Part shown: one piece after another, positions 57,794-64,000 of the stretch
Position numbering within the stretch: the stretch's first letter is position 1
Layout: each line of letters begins with the position of its first letter
Assembly: GCA_964428835.1 (NCBI GenBank)
Contig: CAYRZQ010000015.1
Location: 6,355 to 70,354, forward strand
DNA: 64,000 bases
Source: JAIXWP01 sp964428835
GTDB lineage: Bacteria > Bacteroidota > Bacteroidia > Flavobacteriales_D > Sanyastnellaceae
Direction of reading: 5' to 3'
Notes under the pieces: generated by a model
What the model saw: the letters and a program-made list of their open reading frames with translations, nothing else
What the model was told of the DNA's origin: nothing
Database searches by the model: none
Position numbers and translations under genes: made by a program

Positions 57794-59641
57794 CTAGTGC
57801 AGTAATTTTGGAGTGTAGAGAATTTCTACCTTGTCACTTTCACCCGGAATAACCGCAAAACTCAGATTTATTGCTGCTCTCTTCAAAACAATCAAATCAG
57901 GATTTGACTTGGGAACCAAAGTGAGGTAAAGTTCCACTTGAACATATTCCTCAGACTTCCTTGTGTCCACAACGAATCTAACTCCTTCTTTTGAAATTGC
58001 GTTGTCGCCCCAGGATACCCCTGGAGATAAATCACTCACAAGAGCATTGTATCCCGATTCTAATATCTCATAACCAGAAATATCCCATTGGAGGAAAATC
58101 TCGTTTTTACCTTCGGATAAAATCTCTGATTCCAGAAAAACTGGCTCACCAATATTTAAAGCCTCACCCACTGTAAAGTATTCAAAATCGTACTTGGGTG
58201 CAAATGAAACCGTCACTCCCTTGTCTATTGAGCAAAAACGAAGCATGTTGTTCCTTCTGTCAGCTATAATTATTTTGTTTGCGTTTATGAGCAAATCTAT
58301 TGGTTGAAAAAATCGAGCTTCGGCGGGCTTTTTCGAATTTGCATATCCTGGACTGGCATCACCGACGGTCATTTTTAACTTCCCCTTTTTCAAACTAACA
58401 ACTTGATTTTTTCGAGGCAAGGAAATAAACATGACATCCTTCCGCTGCTGCACATCACCTGCAAAGTCTAACCATTCTTTTGGCTCATAAACTTTCTTTG
58501 GATTCAGTGTGTCGCCTTCATAAGCCAGCTCATATACACAACCGCTTGTTGTAACAATTAAGAATCCTGTTGTTCCTTTTGAAAGCTTTACTGGCCTCAC
58601 AAAATTTCCAAGTTTCGTCTCCAAAACCGCATTGCTTTTCAAAGCTCCACTTGTGATATCAACTTCTAAAAGCTGCGCGGGATTGGCCATTAAAATATAT
58701 AGAGACCTGTTTTTCACAGCGACATCGACTGGATAGCTCAATGGTGTCGTCAAGGGATTTTTGATTTGAGCAGTGATGTCGGGATTGATAGCACCGTTGC
58801 CAATTACAGTATATCCAATTCCCGATTTTAAGTCTATTGCTTTCACCTTTTGATTATCGATATCCGCCACGAATAATTGCTCAGTGATATTATCCCAATC
58901 CATTCCACTGATATAACTAAATTTTAAGCCACGTAGATTGCTGTCTTTATCTCCTCTATCAATGCCTCCAATTAGATTTCCAAGAGAGCCATCAGGATTA
59001 TATTGAACGATTCTATTGAGTGTATTTTCTGCAACGAATAGGCTGCTACCATCATCTGTTGCCGCCATCACTGATGGAAGTTCTAAAATAGGATCAGCGT
59101 AATCACGGGGTAAAATTTCACTGCGCATTTGCCACGCACCATATTGAGCCATTTTCTCCTTGTCTTCGGCTATGGTTTTCAAACGCTCAAAAAATTCTGG
59201 GAACAGCGCCGGATCCGTGACAATCGATGTTGGGGAAACCGACTTATCATAAGTGAATATCTTTAAAATTTCCCCGCTTCCCGTAGCGAAGAAAGGCTCG
59301 AGACTGGAAGCAATCCCAAAAGGATGGTAGATGTTGTGTTCCTGTGTAAAATCAGTTAACTCGCTTAGATTTATTTTGTGCTCTGCATCACCCTGAACTA
59401 TTGAAAGTAATTGGAATTGTTGATACTTCGCGCAAAAGGCTTGAAGAGTTCGAACTTGCGACTGAGCAACTGGATCATTCATATTCCAGAATACCACAAT
59501 CACATATTTATCTTTGAACGTCTCAGGAGATAAGTTATAGGATGAGTTCACCCAATAGATCCCTTCAGGAAATCGTGAGGATGATTGTGCTATTGTAAAA
59601 AGTTGAAAAAAAAGAAATAGTCCTAAAATCAAAAATCTCAT
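57794..59641 (-). CDS. NHLRC2-like protein, thioredoxin fold plus NHL propeller
   Basis: 615 residues. Signal peptide MRFLILGLFLFFQLFTIAQ. Residues about 35-160 look like a thioredoxin/TlpA fold (KYVIVVFWNMNDPVAQSQVRTLQAF), but the usual CxxC after the first strand is replaced by N-M-N-D, so no redox activity is expected. Next is an NHL beta-propeller: SLFVAENTLNRIVQYNPDGSLGNLIG, LFVADIDNQKVKAIDL, IIADRRNNMLRF. A C-terminal beta domain ends the protein. The order matches the NHLRC2 family, except that it is exported. Function unknown. Confidence 0.78.
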   Translation of the reverse strand: MRFLILGLFLFFQLFTIAQSSSRFPEGIYWVNSSYNLSPETFKDKYVIVVFWNMNDPVAQSQVRTLQAFCAKYQQFQLLSIVQGDAEHKINLSELTDFTQEHNIYHPFGIASSLEPFFATGSGEILKIFTYDKSVSPTSIVTDPALFPEFFERLKTIAEDKEKMAQYGAWQMRSEILPRDYADPILELPSVMAATDDGSSLFVAENTLNRIVQYNPDGSLGNLIGGIDRGDKDSNLRGLKFSYISGMDWDNITEQLFVADIDNQKVKAIDLKSGIGYTVIGNGAINPDITAQIKNPLTTPLSYPVDVAVKNRSLYILMANPAQLLEVDITSGALKSNAVLETKLGNFVRPVKLSKGTTGFLIVTTSGCVYELAYEGDTLNPKKVYEPKEWLDFAGDVQQRKDVMFISLPRKNQVVSLKKGKLKMTVGDASPGYANSKKPAEARFFQPIDLLINANKIIIADRRNNMLRFCSIDKGVTVSFAPKYDFEYFTVGEALNIGEPVFLESEILSEGKNEIFLQWDISGYEILESGYNALVSDLSPGVSWGDNAISKEGVRFVVDTRKSEEYVQVELYLTLVPKSNPDLIVLKRAAINLSFAVIPGESDKVEILYTPKLLH

Positions 59642-59700
59642 AAATCTCTACCATTAATCTGTTGTTCGAAGATAGTCATAAACCAAGCCAATAGAAAAAA

Positions 59701-59733
59701 GAAAAGGTCTCCAATGGAGACCTTTTTTTTCTT
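59701..59733 (-). terminator. Terminator of the thrS-infC-rpmI-rplT operon
   Basis: Arms AAAAGGTCTCC / GGAGACCTTTT with the loop AAT (or ATT). It has T-rich tracts on both strands and sits 12-44 nt beyond the rplT stop. Confidence 0.85.
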
Positions 59734-59744
59734 AAGCGAAAATA

Positions 59745-60089
59745 TTATTTCACCTTGTCAACCACAGCTTTGAAAGCTTCAGGATGATTCATTGCTAGGT
59801 CAGCAAGAACCTTTCTGTTTAGCTCAACACCGTTTTTGTGAACCTTACCCATAAATTCTGAGTAAGACATGTCGTACTGACGTACTCCGGCATTGATACG
59901 CTGGATCCACAAAGCGCGGAAATCACGCTTTTTCAGCTTACGACCTACATAAGCATAGGTCAACGCTTTTTCAACTGAGTTTTTTGCAACGGTATAAACG
60001 TTCTTTCTGGAACCGAAATACCCTTTAGCCAATTTTAAGATTTTCTTTCTCCTGGCTCTGGAGGCTACTGCATTTTTTGCTCTTGGCAT
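59745..60089 (-). CDS. rplT: 50S ribosomal protein L20
   Basis: 114 residues. PRAKNAVASRARRKKILKLAKGYFGSRKNVYTVAKNSVEKALTYAYVGRKLKKRDFRALWIQRINAG in outline is standard L20. It binds 23S rRNA early in 50S assembly. It is last in the operon thrS, infC, rpmI, rplT. In other bacteria L20 represses its own operon; no regulatory structure could be verified here. Confidence 0.98.
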   Translation of the reverse strand: MPRAKNAVASRARRKKILKLAKGYFGSRKNVYTVAKNSVEKALTYAYVGRKLKKRDFRALWIQRINAGVRQYDMSYSEFMGKVHKNGVELNRKVLADLAMNHPEAFKAVVDKVK

Positions 60090-60186
60090 TTTTTTTTGTT
60101 TTTTGACTGCGGTGCCGAATCACGCTTTCGCTTATTCGATCTTTAAAAACCGGTGGTCTGGTTAAACTTACCGTGCTCTTTCGTTA

Positions 60187-60387
60187 TTACGCGGAGGCGA
60201 GCAACTGTGCCTTGATCGACTTAACGTCAGAAGGGTGAACGAGAGAATCATTACCCAAGCGACGCTTGCGCTTGGTTGACTTTTTAGTCAAGATGTGTCT
60301 CTTGAACGCACTCTTACGCTTGATCTTACCGCTACCGGTCACTTGAAAACGCTTCTTGGCGCCGGATTTGGTTTTTGCTTTTGGCAT
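60187..60387 (-). CDS. rpmI: 50S ribosomal protein L35
   Basis: 66 residues, highly basic. PKAKTKSGAKKRFQVTGSGKIKRKSAFKRHIL and KRKRRLGNDSLVHPSD are typical. It lies between infC and rplT. The 97-nt gap to rplT is unusually wide for this pair and may hold leader structure. Confidence 0.97.
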   Translation of the reverse strand: MPKAKTKSGAKKRFQVTGSGKIKRKSAFKRHILTKKSTKRKRRLGNDSLVHPSDVKSIKAQLLASA

Positions 60388-60408
60388 TGTATTAAAAATT
60401 AAACGTAT

Positions 60409-60948
60409 TTACTTTTTCTTAGGGTTTATCACCACAAACATTTTCTTTCCTTCCAATTTTGGCAACTGCTCTGGCACTCCGAACTCAGCCAATTCTTGAA
60501 CGAACTTCAGCAAAAGGATTTCTCCTCTTTCCTTGAAGACGATCGAACGGCCTTTGAAGAAAACGTGAGCCCTTACTTTGCTTCCTTCCTTGAGGAAGCT
60601 GATGGCATGTTTTAATTTAAAATCAAAATCATGGTCATCCGTGTTGGGGCCGAAACGAATTTCTTTTACCGTTACATTCACTTGCTTGGCCTTCATCTCC
60701 TTCTGTTTCTTTTTCTGATCGTAAAGAAACTTCTTGTAATCGATGAGCCTGCAAACCGGTGGAACGGCGTTCGGCGAAATCTCAACGAGGTCCACTTCCT
60801 GCTCCTGAGCAAGGCGAAGTGCTTCAGATCTTGAATAAACACCAACTTCAACATTCTCACCAACCAATCTCACTTCATTGGCTTGAATTTTTTCGTTGAT
60901 TCGGTGCTCGGGTTCTACGATCCTGCGACCTCTCATTTCTTTCTTAAT
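60409..60948 (-). CDS. infC: Translation initiation factor IF-3, AUU start proposed
   Basis: About 179 residues from ATT at 60948, or 175 from the ATG at 60936. The N-domain is EPEHRINEKIQANEVRLVGENVEVGVYSRSEALRLAQEQEVDLVEISPNAVPPVCRLIDYKKFLY; the C-domain is KEIRFGPNTDDHDFDFKLKHAISFLKEGSKVRAHVFFKGR. IF-3 checks the start codon on the 30S subunit. The codons upstream of ATG read ATT ATT AAG AAA GAA in frame, and AAAGGAGG stands 7 nt before the second ATT but 19 nt before the ATG. This is the arrangement known from E. coli and Bacillus, where AUU allows self-repression. Confidence 0.95.
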   Translation of the reverse strand: MKKEMRGRRIVEPEHRINEKIQANEVRLVGENVEVGVYSRSEALRLAQEQEVDLVEISPNAVPPVCRLIDYKKFLYDQKKKQKEMKAKQVNVTVKEIRFGPNTDDHDFDFKLKHAISFLKEGSKVRAHVFFKGRSIVFKERGEILLLKFVQELAEFGVPEQLPKLEGKKMFVVINPKKK

Positions 60949-60955
60949 AATGTTG

Positions 60956-60963
60956 CCTCCTTT
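60956..60963 (-). promoter_or_regulatory. Shine-Dalgarno AAAGGAGG that decides the infC start
   Basis: Located 4 and 7 nt from two ATT codons and 19 nt from the ATG. The spacing favours ATT at 60948. Confidence 0.6.
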
Positions 60964-60992
60964 TTAAAGGGTTTATCTAATTATGCCTTCTC

Positions 60993-62930
60993 TTAGCGAG
61001 AGAGCATTGTTTCAATTTCTTTATTCACGTGAGCTACAAAGTCCGCTATTGCCATACTTCCCAAGTCGCCTTCGCCTTTTTTCCTGGCGCTGACACTATT
61101 TTGAGATTGCTCCTCCTCTCCAACTACCAGCATATACGGGACTTTTTCCATTTCCGCATCGCGGATTTTCTTGCCCACTTTCTCGTTGCGCTCGTCAACG
61201 AGGGCGCGAATATCGTAAATATTTAGTTCACTTGATACTTTCTTAGCATATTCATTGTATTTTTCACTCACCGGCAGGATTCTAACCTGCTCAGGAGTAA
61301 GCCATAACGGGAATTGGCCCGCGCAATGCTCAATCAAAATTGCCACAAATCGCTCCATTGATCCAAACGGTGCGCGGTGGATCATTACTGGGCGGTGCTT
61401 TTGATTGTCTGCACCAGTATATTCCAGTTCAAAGCGCTCTGGTAAATTATAGTCGATCTGTACGGTGCCCAATTGCCATTTTCTTCCAATTGCGTCGCGC
61501 ACCATGAAATCAAGTTTGGGTCCGTAGAATGCAGCCTCGCCGAGCTCAACCACAGTCTTCAAGCCCTTTTCGTTCGCTACCTCTTGTATGGCTCGTTCTG
61601 CCTTTTCCCAATTCTCATCCGATCCGATATACTTCGAAGGATTGTTGGGGTCTCTTAAACTGACTTGAGCCAAAAAGTCATTAAAATCAAGCGTCTTGAA
61701 TATGTATAATACCAAGTCAATTACCTTCCCTACTTCTTCCTTCACTTGATCAGCGGTACAAAAGATATGCGCATCGTCCTGAGTGAAACCGCGAACACGT
61801 GTCAATCCGTGCAGCTCACCTGTTTGCTCGTATCGGTAAACGGTTCCAAATTCCGCTAATCTATATGGCAAGTCTCTATATGATTTTGGCTCACTTTTAT
61901 AGATTTCACAGTGGTGAGGACAGTTCATTGGTTTGAGCATGTACATTTCACCCTCCTGAGGAGTAGCAATCGGCTGGAAACTGTCCGCACCATATTTGGC
62001 CCAGTGACCACTGGTTTCGTACAATTCCTTGGAACCAATATGAGGAGTTATCACCTGAAGATATCCTGCCTTGCGCTGAGCATTTTGTAAAAAACTCTGT
62101 AATCTTCCTCTTAAATCAGCGCCTTTCGGCAACCAAAGCGGTAGGCCTGATCCAACTTTTTGTGAAAAATGAAATAGTCCTAACTCCTTTCCAAGCTTGC
62201 GGTGATCGCGCTTCTTTGCTTCTTCCAACTGAACAAGATATTCATCGAGTTCGCTTTGTTTTGGGAAGGTAATCGCATAAACGCGAGTGAGCATTTTATT
62301 CTTTTCATCACCTCTCCAGTATGCTCCTGCTACATTCAAAAGCTTGGCAGCCTTTATAAATCCTGTATTAGGAATATGAGGACCACGGCACAAGTCGGTG
62401 AATCCGCCTTGAGTATAGAAAGTAATATTACCGTCTTCCAGATCTTGGATGAGCTCCAACTTATAGGGATCACCTTTTTCAGTGAAATAACTTATTGCTT
62501 CTGCCTTGGAAACTTCTTTACGTAAAAATTCACTCTTGCCACGAGCCAACTCGAGCATTTTCTTTTCAACCTTCACAAAATCCTCTTGAGAAAAAGAGTG
62601 ACCGTTGAAGTCAACATCGTAATAAAATCCATTCTCAATGGGCGGCCCTATTGCCAGTTTTATTCCTGGGTATAGGGACTCTAAAGCCTCTGCCATTAAG
62701 TGAGCAGAGCTGTGCCACATGGTAGATTTACCGTTGTCATCGTTCCACGTCAACAAGCGCAACGTAGCATCCTGTGTGATAGGGCGCGTAGCATCTACTA
62801 CTTCGCCATTCACTTCTGCAGATAATACATTGCGGGCCAAACCTTCACTGACAGACTGGGCCACCGCTAAAGCCGTGGTTCCCTGGGCTACCTGTCTTAC
62901 CGACCCATCTGGTAGGGTAATGTTAATCAT
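60993..62930 (-). CDS. thrS: Threonyl-tRNA synthetase
   Basis: 645 residues, full length. TGS domain (INITLPDGSVRQVAQGTTALAVAQ), the editing domain with WHSSAHLMAEALESLYPG, the class II core with motif 2 RVRGFTQDDAHIFC, the zinc-binding cysteine region MLKPMNCPHHCEIYK, motif 3 IHRAPFGSMERFVAILIEHCAG, and the anticodon-binding domain (RILPVSEKYNEYAKKV...). It heads the operon thrS-infC-rpmI-rplT, with a 41-nt gap to the proposed infC start. Confidence 0.98.
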   Translation of the reverse strand: MINITLPDGSVRQVAQGTTALAVAQSVSEGLARNVLSAEVNGEVVDATRPITQDATLRLLTWNDDNGKSTMWHSSAHLMAEALESLYPGIKLAIGPPIENGFYYDVDFNGHSFSQEDFVKVEKKMLELARGKSEFLRKEVSKAEAISYFTEKGDPYKLELIQDLEDGNITFYTQGGFTDLCRGPHIPNTGFIKAAKLLNVAGAYWRGDEKNKMLTRVYAITFPKQSELDEYLVQLEEAKKRDHRKLGKELGLFHFSQKVGSGLPLWLPKGADLRGRLQSFLQNAQRKAGYLQVITPHIGSKELYETSGHWAKYGADSFQPIATPQEGEMYMLKPMNCPHHCEIYKSEPKSYRDLPYRLAEFGTVYRYEQTGELHGLTRVRGFTQDDAHIFCTADQVKEEVGKVIDLVLYIFKTLDFNDFLAQVSLRDPNNPSKYIGSDENWEKAERAIQEVANEKGLKTVVELGEAAFYGPKLDFMVRDAIGRKWQLGTVQIDYNLPERFELEYTGADNQKHRPVMIHRAPFGSMERFVAILIEHCAGQFPLWLTPEQVRILPVSEKYNEYAKKVSSELNIYDIRALVDERNEKVGKKIRDAEMEKVPYMLVVGEEEQSQNSVSARKKGEGDLGSMAIADFVAHVNKEIETMLSR

Positions 62931-62955
62931 AAAACGATCTTAAATTTTAGGAGTG

Positions 62956-62963
62956 CAAAGATA
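62956..62963 (-). promoter_or_regulatory. -7 box TATCTTTG for thrS
   Basis: Perfect TAnnTTTG, 25 nt before the thrS ATG. Confidence 0.5.
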
Positions 62964-63167
62964 CTAAATTCAAGGCGATTCATAGCATACAGCGCCTATT
63001 AAACCTAAGTTCAATGCCTTTAAATTTAATAAATCAACATTTATAATTGTTTTTTTTCAATTACTTCGCCTTCACCGCCGCGTCGTTCGCGTCGCAGCTT
63101 TTCCGACTATAATTGGGTGGACTATCAAAAATCCATGGTTAATGACCTAACCATACAATCCTCTGAC

Positions 63168-63175
63168 TATCTTCG
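63168..63175 (+). promoter_or_regulatory. -7 box TATCTTCG for the methyltransferase
   Basis: TAnnTTCG variant, 11 nt before the ATG at 63187, so the leader is only a few nucleotides. Confidence 0.45.
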
Positions 63176-63186
63176 CGGCCCCGATT

Positions 63187-63999
63187 ATGAGCATGACCGT
63201 TGACCAATTTTTTGACCACTTAATACGCGAGTTGGAGCTTCATCCCAAACTCAAGGGTTATTACCGTTTTCTGAATAACGAAAAAACCTTTGAATTTCGT
63301 AAGGCTTATTACACTCAGCGTCTTGAGTACATTCAACAGCAGATTCATGGGGTTAATGGTCCAATTTGGGATATCGGTTGTGGCTACGGCACCACAGCCA
63401 TTTTCTTAGCCCTCAATGGCTACAAAGTCCACGGCTCAACGTTGGAATATTATTTCAACGAAATACCTCAAAGGCTCGAATACTGGTCTAAAATCGGAGA
63501 TGTTTCGGGGTTCACCTTCGATTACGAAAATCTCTATGATAGCAAACCTCAGGCTGAATACTACGCCGCTGTTGTAGTGCAAGACACATTGCACCACACT
63601 GAGCCAATCGATGAAGCCATTAAAATAATCAAGGGATGTCTCAAGCCTGGTGGAAAGGTAGTAGCGGTTGAAGAAAATGGCAACAACGTCATTCAGTCTT
63701 TTAAGCTCTATCTTCAAAGAGGAAATAAAAGAATTATAGATTACACAGACGAAAGGCTCGGAAAGACCATTAAACTGGGCAATGAAAACATTCGCCCATA
63801 TTCGGAGTGGAAAAAATTATTTGAAAAAGAAGGTTTCAAAATGCCTTCTGAATCACTTCACTATGTTAGACTCTATCCTCCATTTTTGTTCCGAGGTAAT
63901 ACAGCTGAAGTAATTGCACAGGAACAAAAAAAATGGCGCTCCAACTCCTTCCTTCGCGAGCGTTTCTTCTTCGGTTTGAATTTCACAGCGGTGAAGTAA
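63187..63999 (+). CDS. Class I SAM-dependent methyltransferase
   Basis: 270 residues; the gene is complete, ending one base before the window edge. Motif I is IWDIGCGYGTTAIFLALNGYKVHGSTLE, motif II/post-I includes AAVVVQDTLHHTEPIDEAIKIIKGCLKPGGKVVAVEENGNN, which is the UbiE/Methyltransf_11 style. An N-terminal helical region (FFDHLIRELELHPKLKGYYRF) and a C-terminal extension (YSEWKKLFEKEGFKMPSESLHYVRLYPPF) suggest action on a lipid or quinone-like acceptor, but this is inference. It is unrelated in motif detail to the methyltransferase at 1893-2633. A second ATG lies at 63193. Confidence 0.85.
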   Translation: MSMTVDQFFDHLIRELELHPKLKGYYRFLNNEKTFEFRKAYYTQRLEYIQQQIHGVNGPIWDIGCGYGTTAIFLALNGYKVHGSTLEYYFNEIPQRLEYWSKIGDVSGFTFDYENLYDSKPQAEYYAAVVVQDTLHHTEPIDEAIKIIKGCLKPGGKVVAVEENGNNVIQSFKLYLQRGNKRIIDYTDERLGKTIKLGNENIRPYSEWKKLFEKEGFKMPSESLHYVRLYPPFLFRGNTAEVIAQEQKKWRSNSFLRERFFFGLNFTAVK

Positions 64000-64000
64000 T

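Larger units (their letters stand above)
62931..63186. other. Divergent intergenic region upstream of thrS
   Basis: About 256 bp, the largest gap in the window. It contains the thrS promoter box, the promoter box of the methyltransferase, an AGGCG/CGCCT inverted repeat near 62973-62997, and a short GC-rich stretch (about 63076-63100) in AT-rich surroundings. No ORF or recognisable RNA was found. Confidence 0.5.

Noticed and set aside
62973..62997. AGGCG/CGCCT inverted repeat upstream of thrS as an autoregulatory operator
   Set aside because: It lies upstream of the thrS promoter box rather than in the leader, the arms are 5 bp, and there is no resemblance to a tRNA anticodon arm.
1..64000. 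tRNA or rRNA genes, insertion sequences, prophage or integrated elements
   Set aside because: No tRNA-like cloverleaf, transposase, integrase, phage structural gene or flanking direct repeat was recognised by eye. A tRNAscan-SE, Infernal and ISfinder run would be decisive.

Overview
This 64 kb window is a chromosomal segment of a Bacteroidota bacterium, most likely a marine-type Flavobacteriales (Cryomorphaceae/Crocinitomicaceae-like; the family placement is inference). Supporting signs are two secreted proteins with the type B sorting domain of the type IX secretion system (T9SS), a TonB-dependent receptor with a carboxypeptidase-like N-domain, BshC of bacillithiol synthesis, ECF sigma factors, many outer-membrane barrels and lipoproteins, and promoter boxes of the Bacteroidetes type (TAnnTTTG). 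Coding density is high and no intergenic gap exceeds about 260 bp. I found no rRNA, tRNA, CRISPR array, insertion sequence or prophage.

Layout. 1-2.6 kb: the start of a Gfo/Idh/MocA oxidoreductase (cut by the window edge), a CarH/LitR-like B12-binding MerR regulator, an ECF-type sigma factor and a methyltransferase. 2.7-7.6 kb: a large T9SS-exported choice-of-anchor L protein, a CpcT/CpeT-family protein, a HEAT-like protein and a small secreted protein. 7.6-12.4 kb: dapD, a GT9 glycosyltransferase and a GSCFA protein in one operon, then ruvX and bshC. 12.4-22.4 kb: envelope genes, comprising a second T9SS protein, a sigma / membrane protein / barrel operon, a DUF5916 protein, a TonB-dependent receptor and two tandem paralogous barrels. 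22.6-29.5 kb: an ABC exporter, a choice-of-anchor B protein with a dockerin-like tail, a TIGR01777 epimerase-photolyase pair and a CaiB-type CoA transferase. 29.5-33.7 kb: a lytic transglycosylase, rfbC, a Wza-like export lipoprotein, a CoA-binding protein, a GNAT enzyme and mltG. 33.7-38 kb: two hybrid histidine kinases in tandem, the second lacking its phospho-acceptor histidine. 38-45 kb: a DUF2279 protein, a Lys/Ala-rich histone H1-like protein, an EEP-family lipoprotein, an oligopeptide-binding lipoprotein, an ACMSD-like decarboxylase and an M23 peptidase. 45-50.3 kb: a coiled-coil protein, zapA, rny, a C2-like lipoprotein, a polysaccharide flippase and a DUF4476 protein. 50.3-57.8 kb: serC-serA-DUF1015-yggS, a universal stress protein, a small membrane protein behind a compound tandem repeat, recA and a TPR lipoprotein. 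57.8-64 kb: an NHLRC2-like protein, the thrS-infC-rpmI-rplT operon and a methyltransferase.

Most of the window is housekeeping and envelope biogenesis. The points most worth a second look are: the kinase/pseudokinase pair; the CarH-like photoreceptor candidate with its sigma factor but no carotenoid genes beside it; a CpcT/CpeT-family protein whose start codon lies inside a terminator-like hairpin; a recurrent -7 box placed exactly 4-5 nt before the start codon of many genes, predicting leaderless mRNAs; two strong Shine-Dalgarno sites in a phylum that rarely uses them, one of them at an AUU-started infC; and a hexamer-plus-heptamer tandem repeat whose heptamer recurs in front of serA. I saw no clear multi-gene system that is wholly new.
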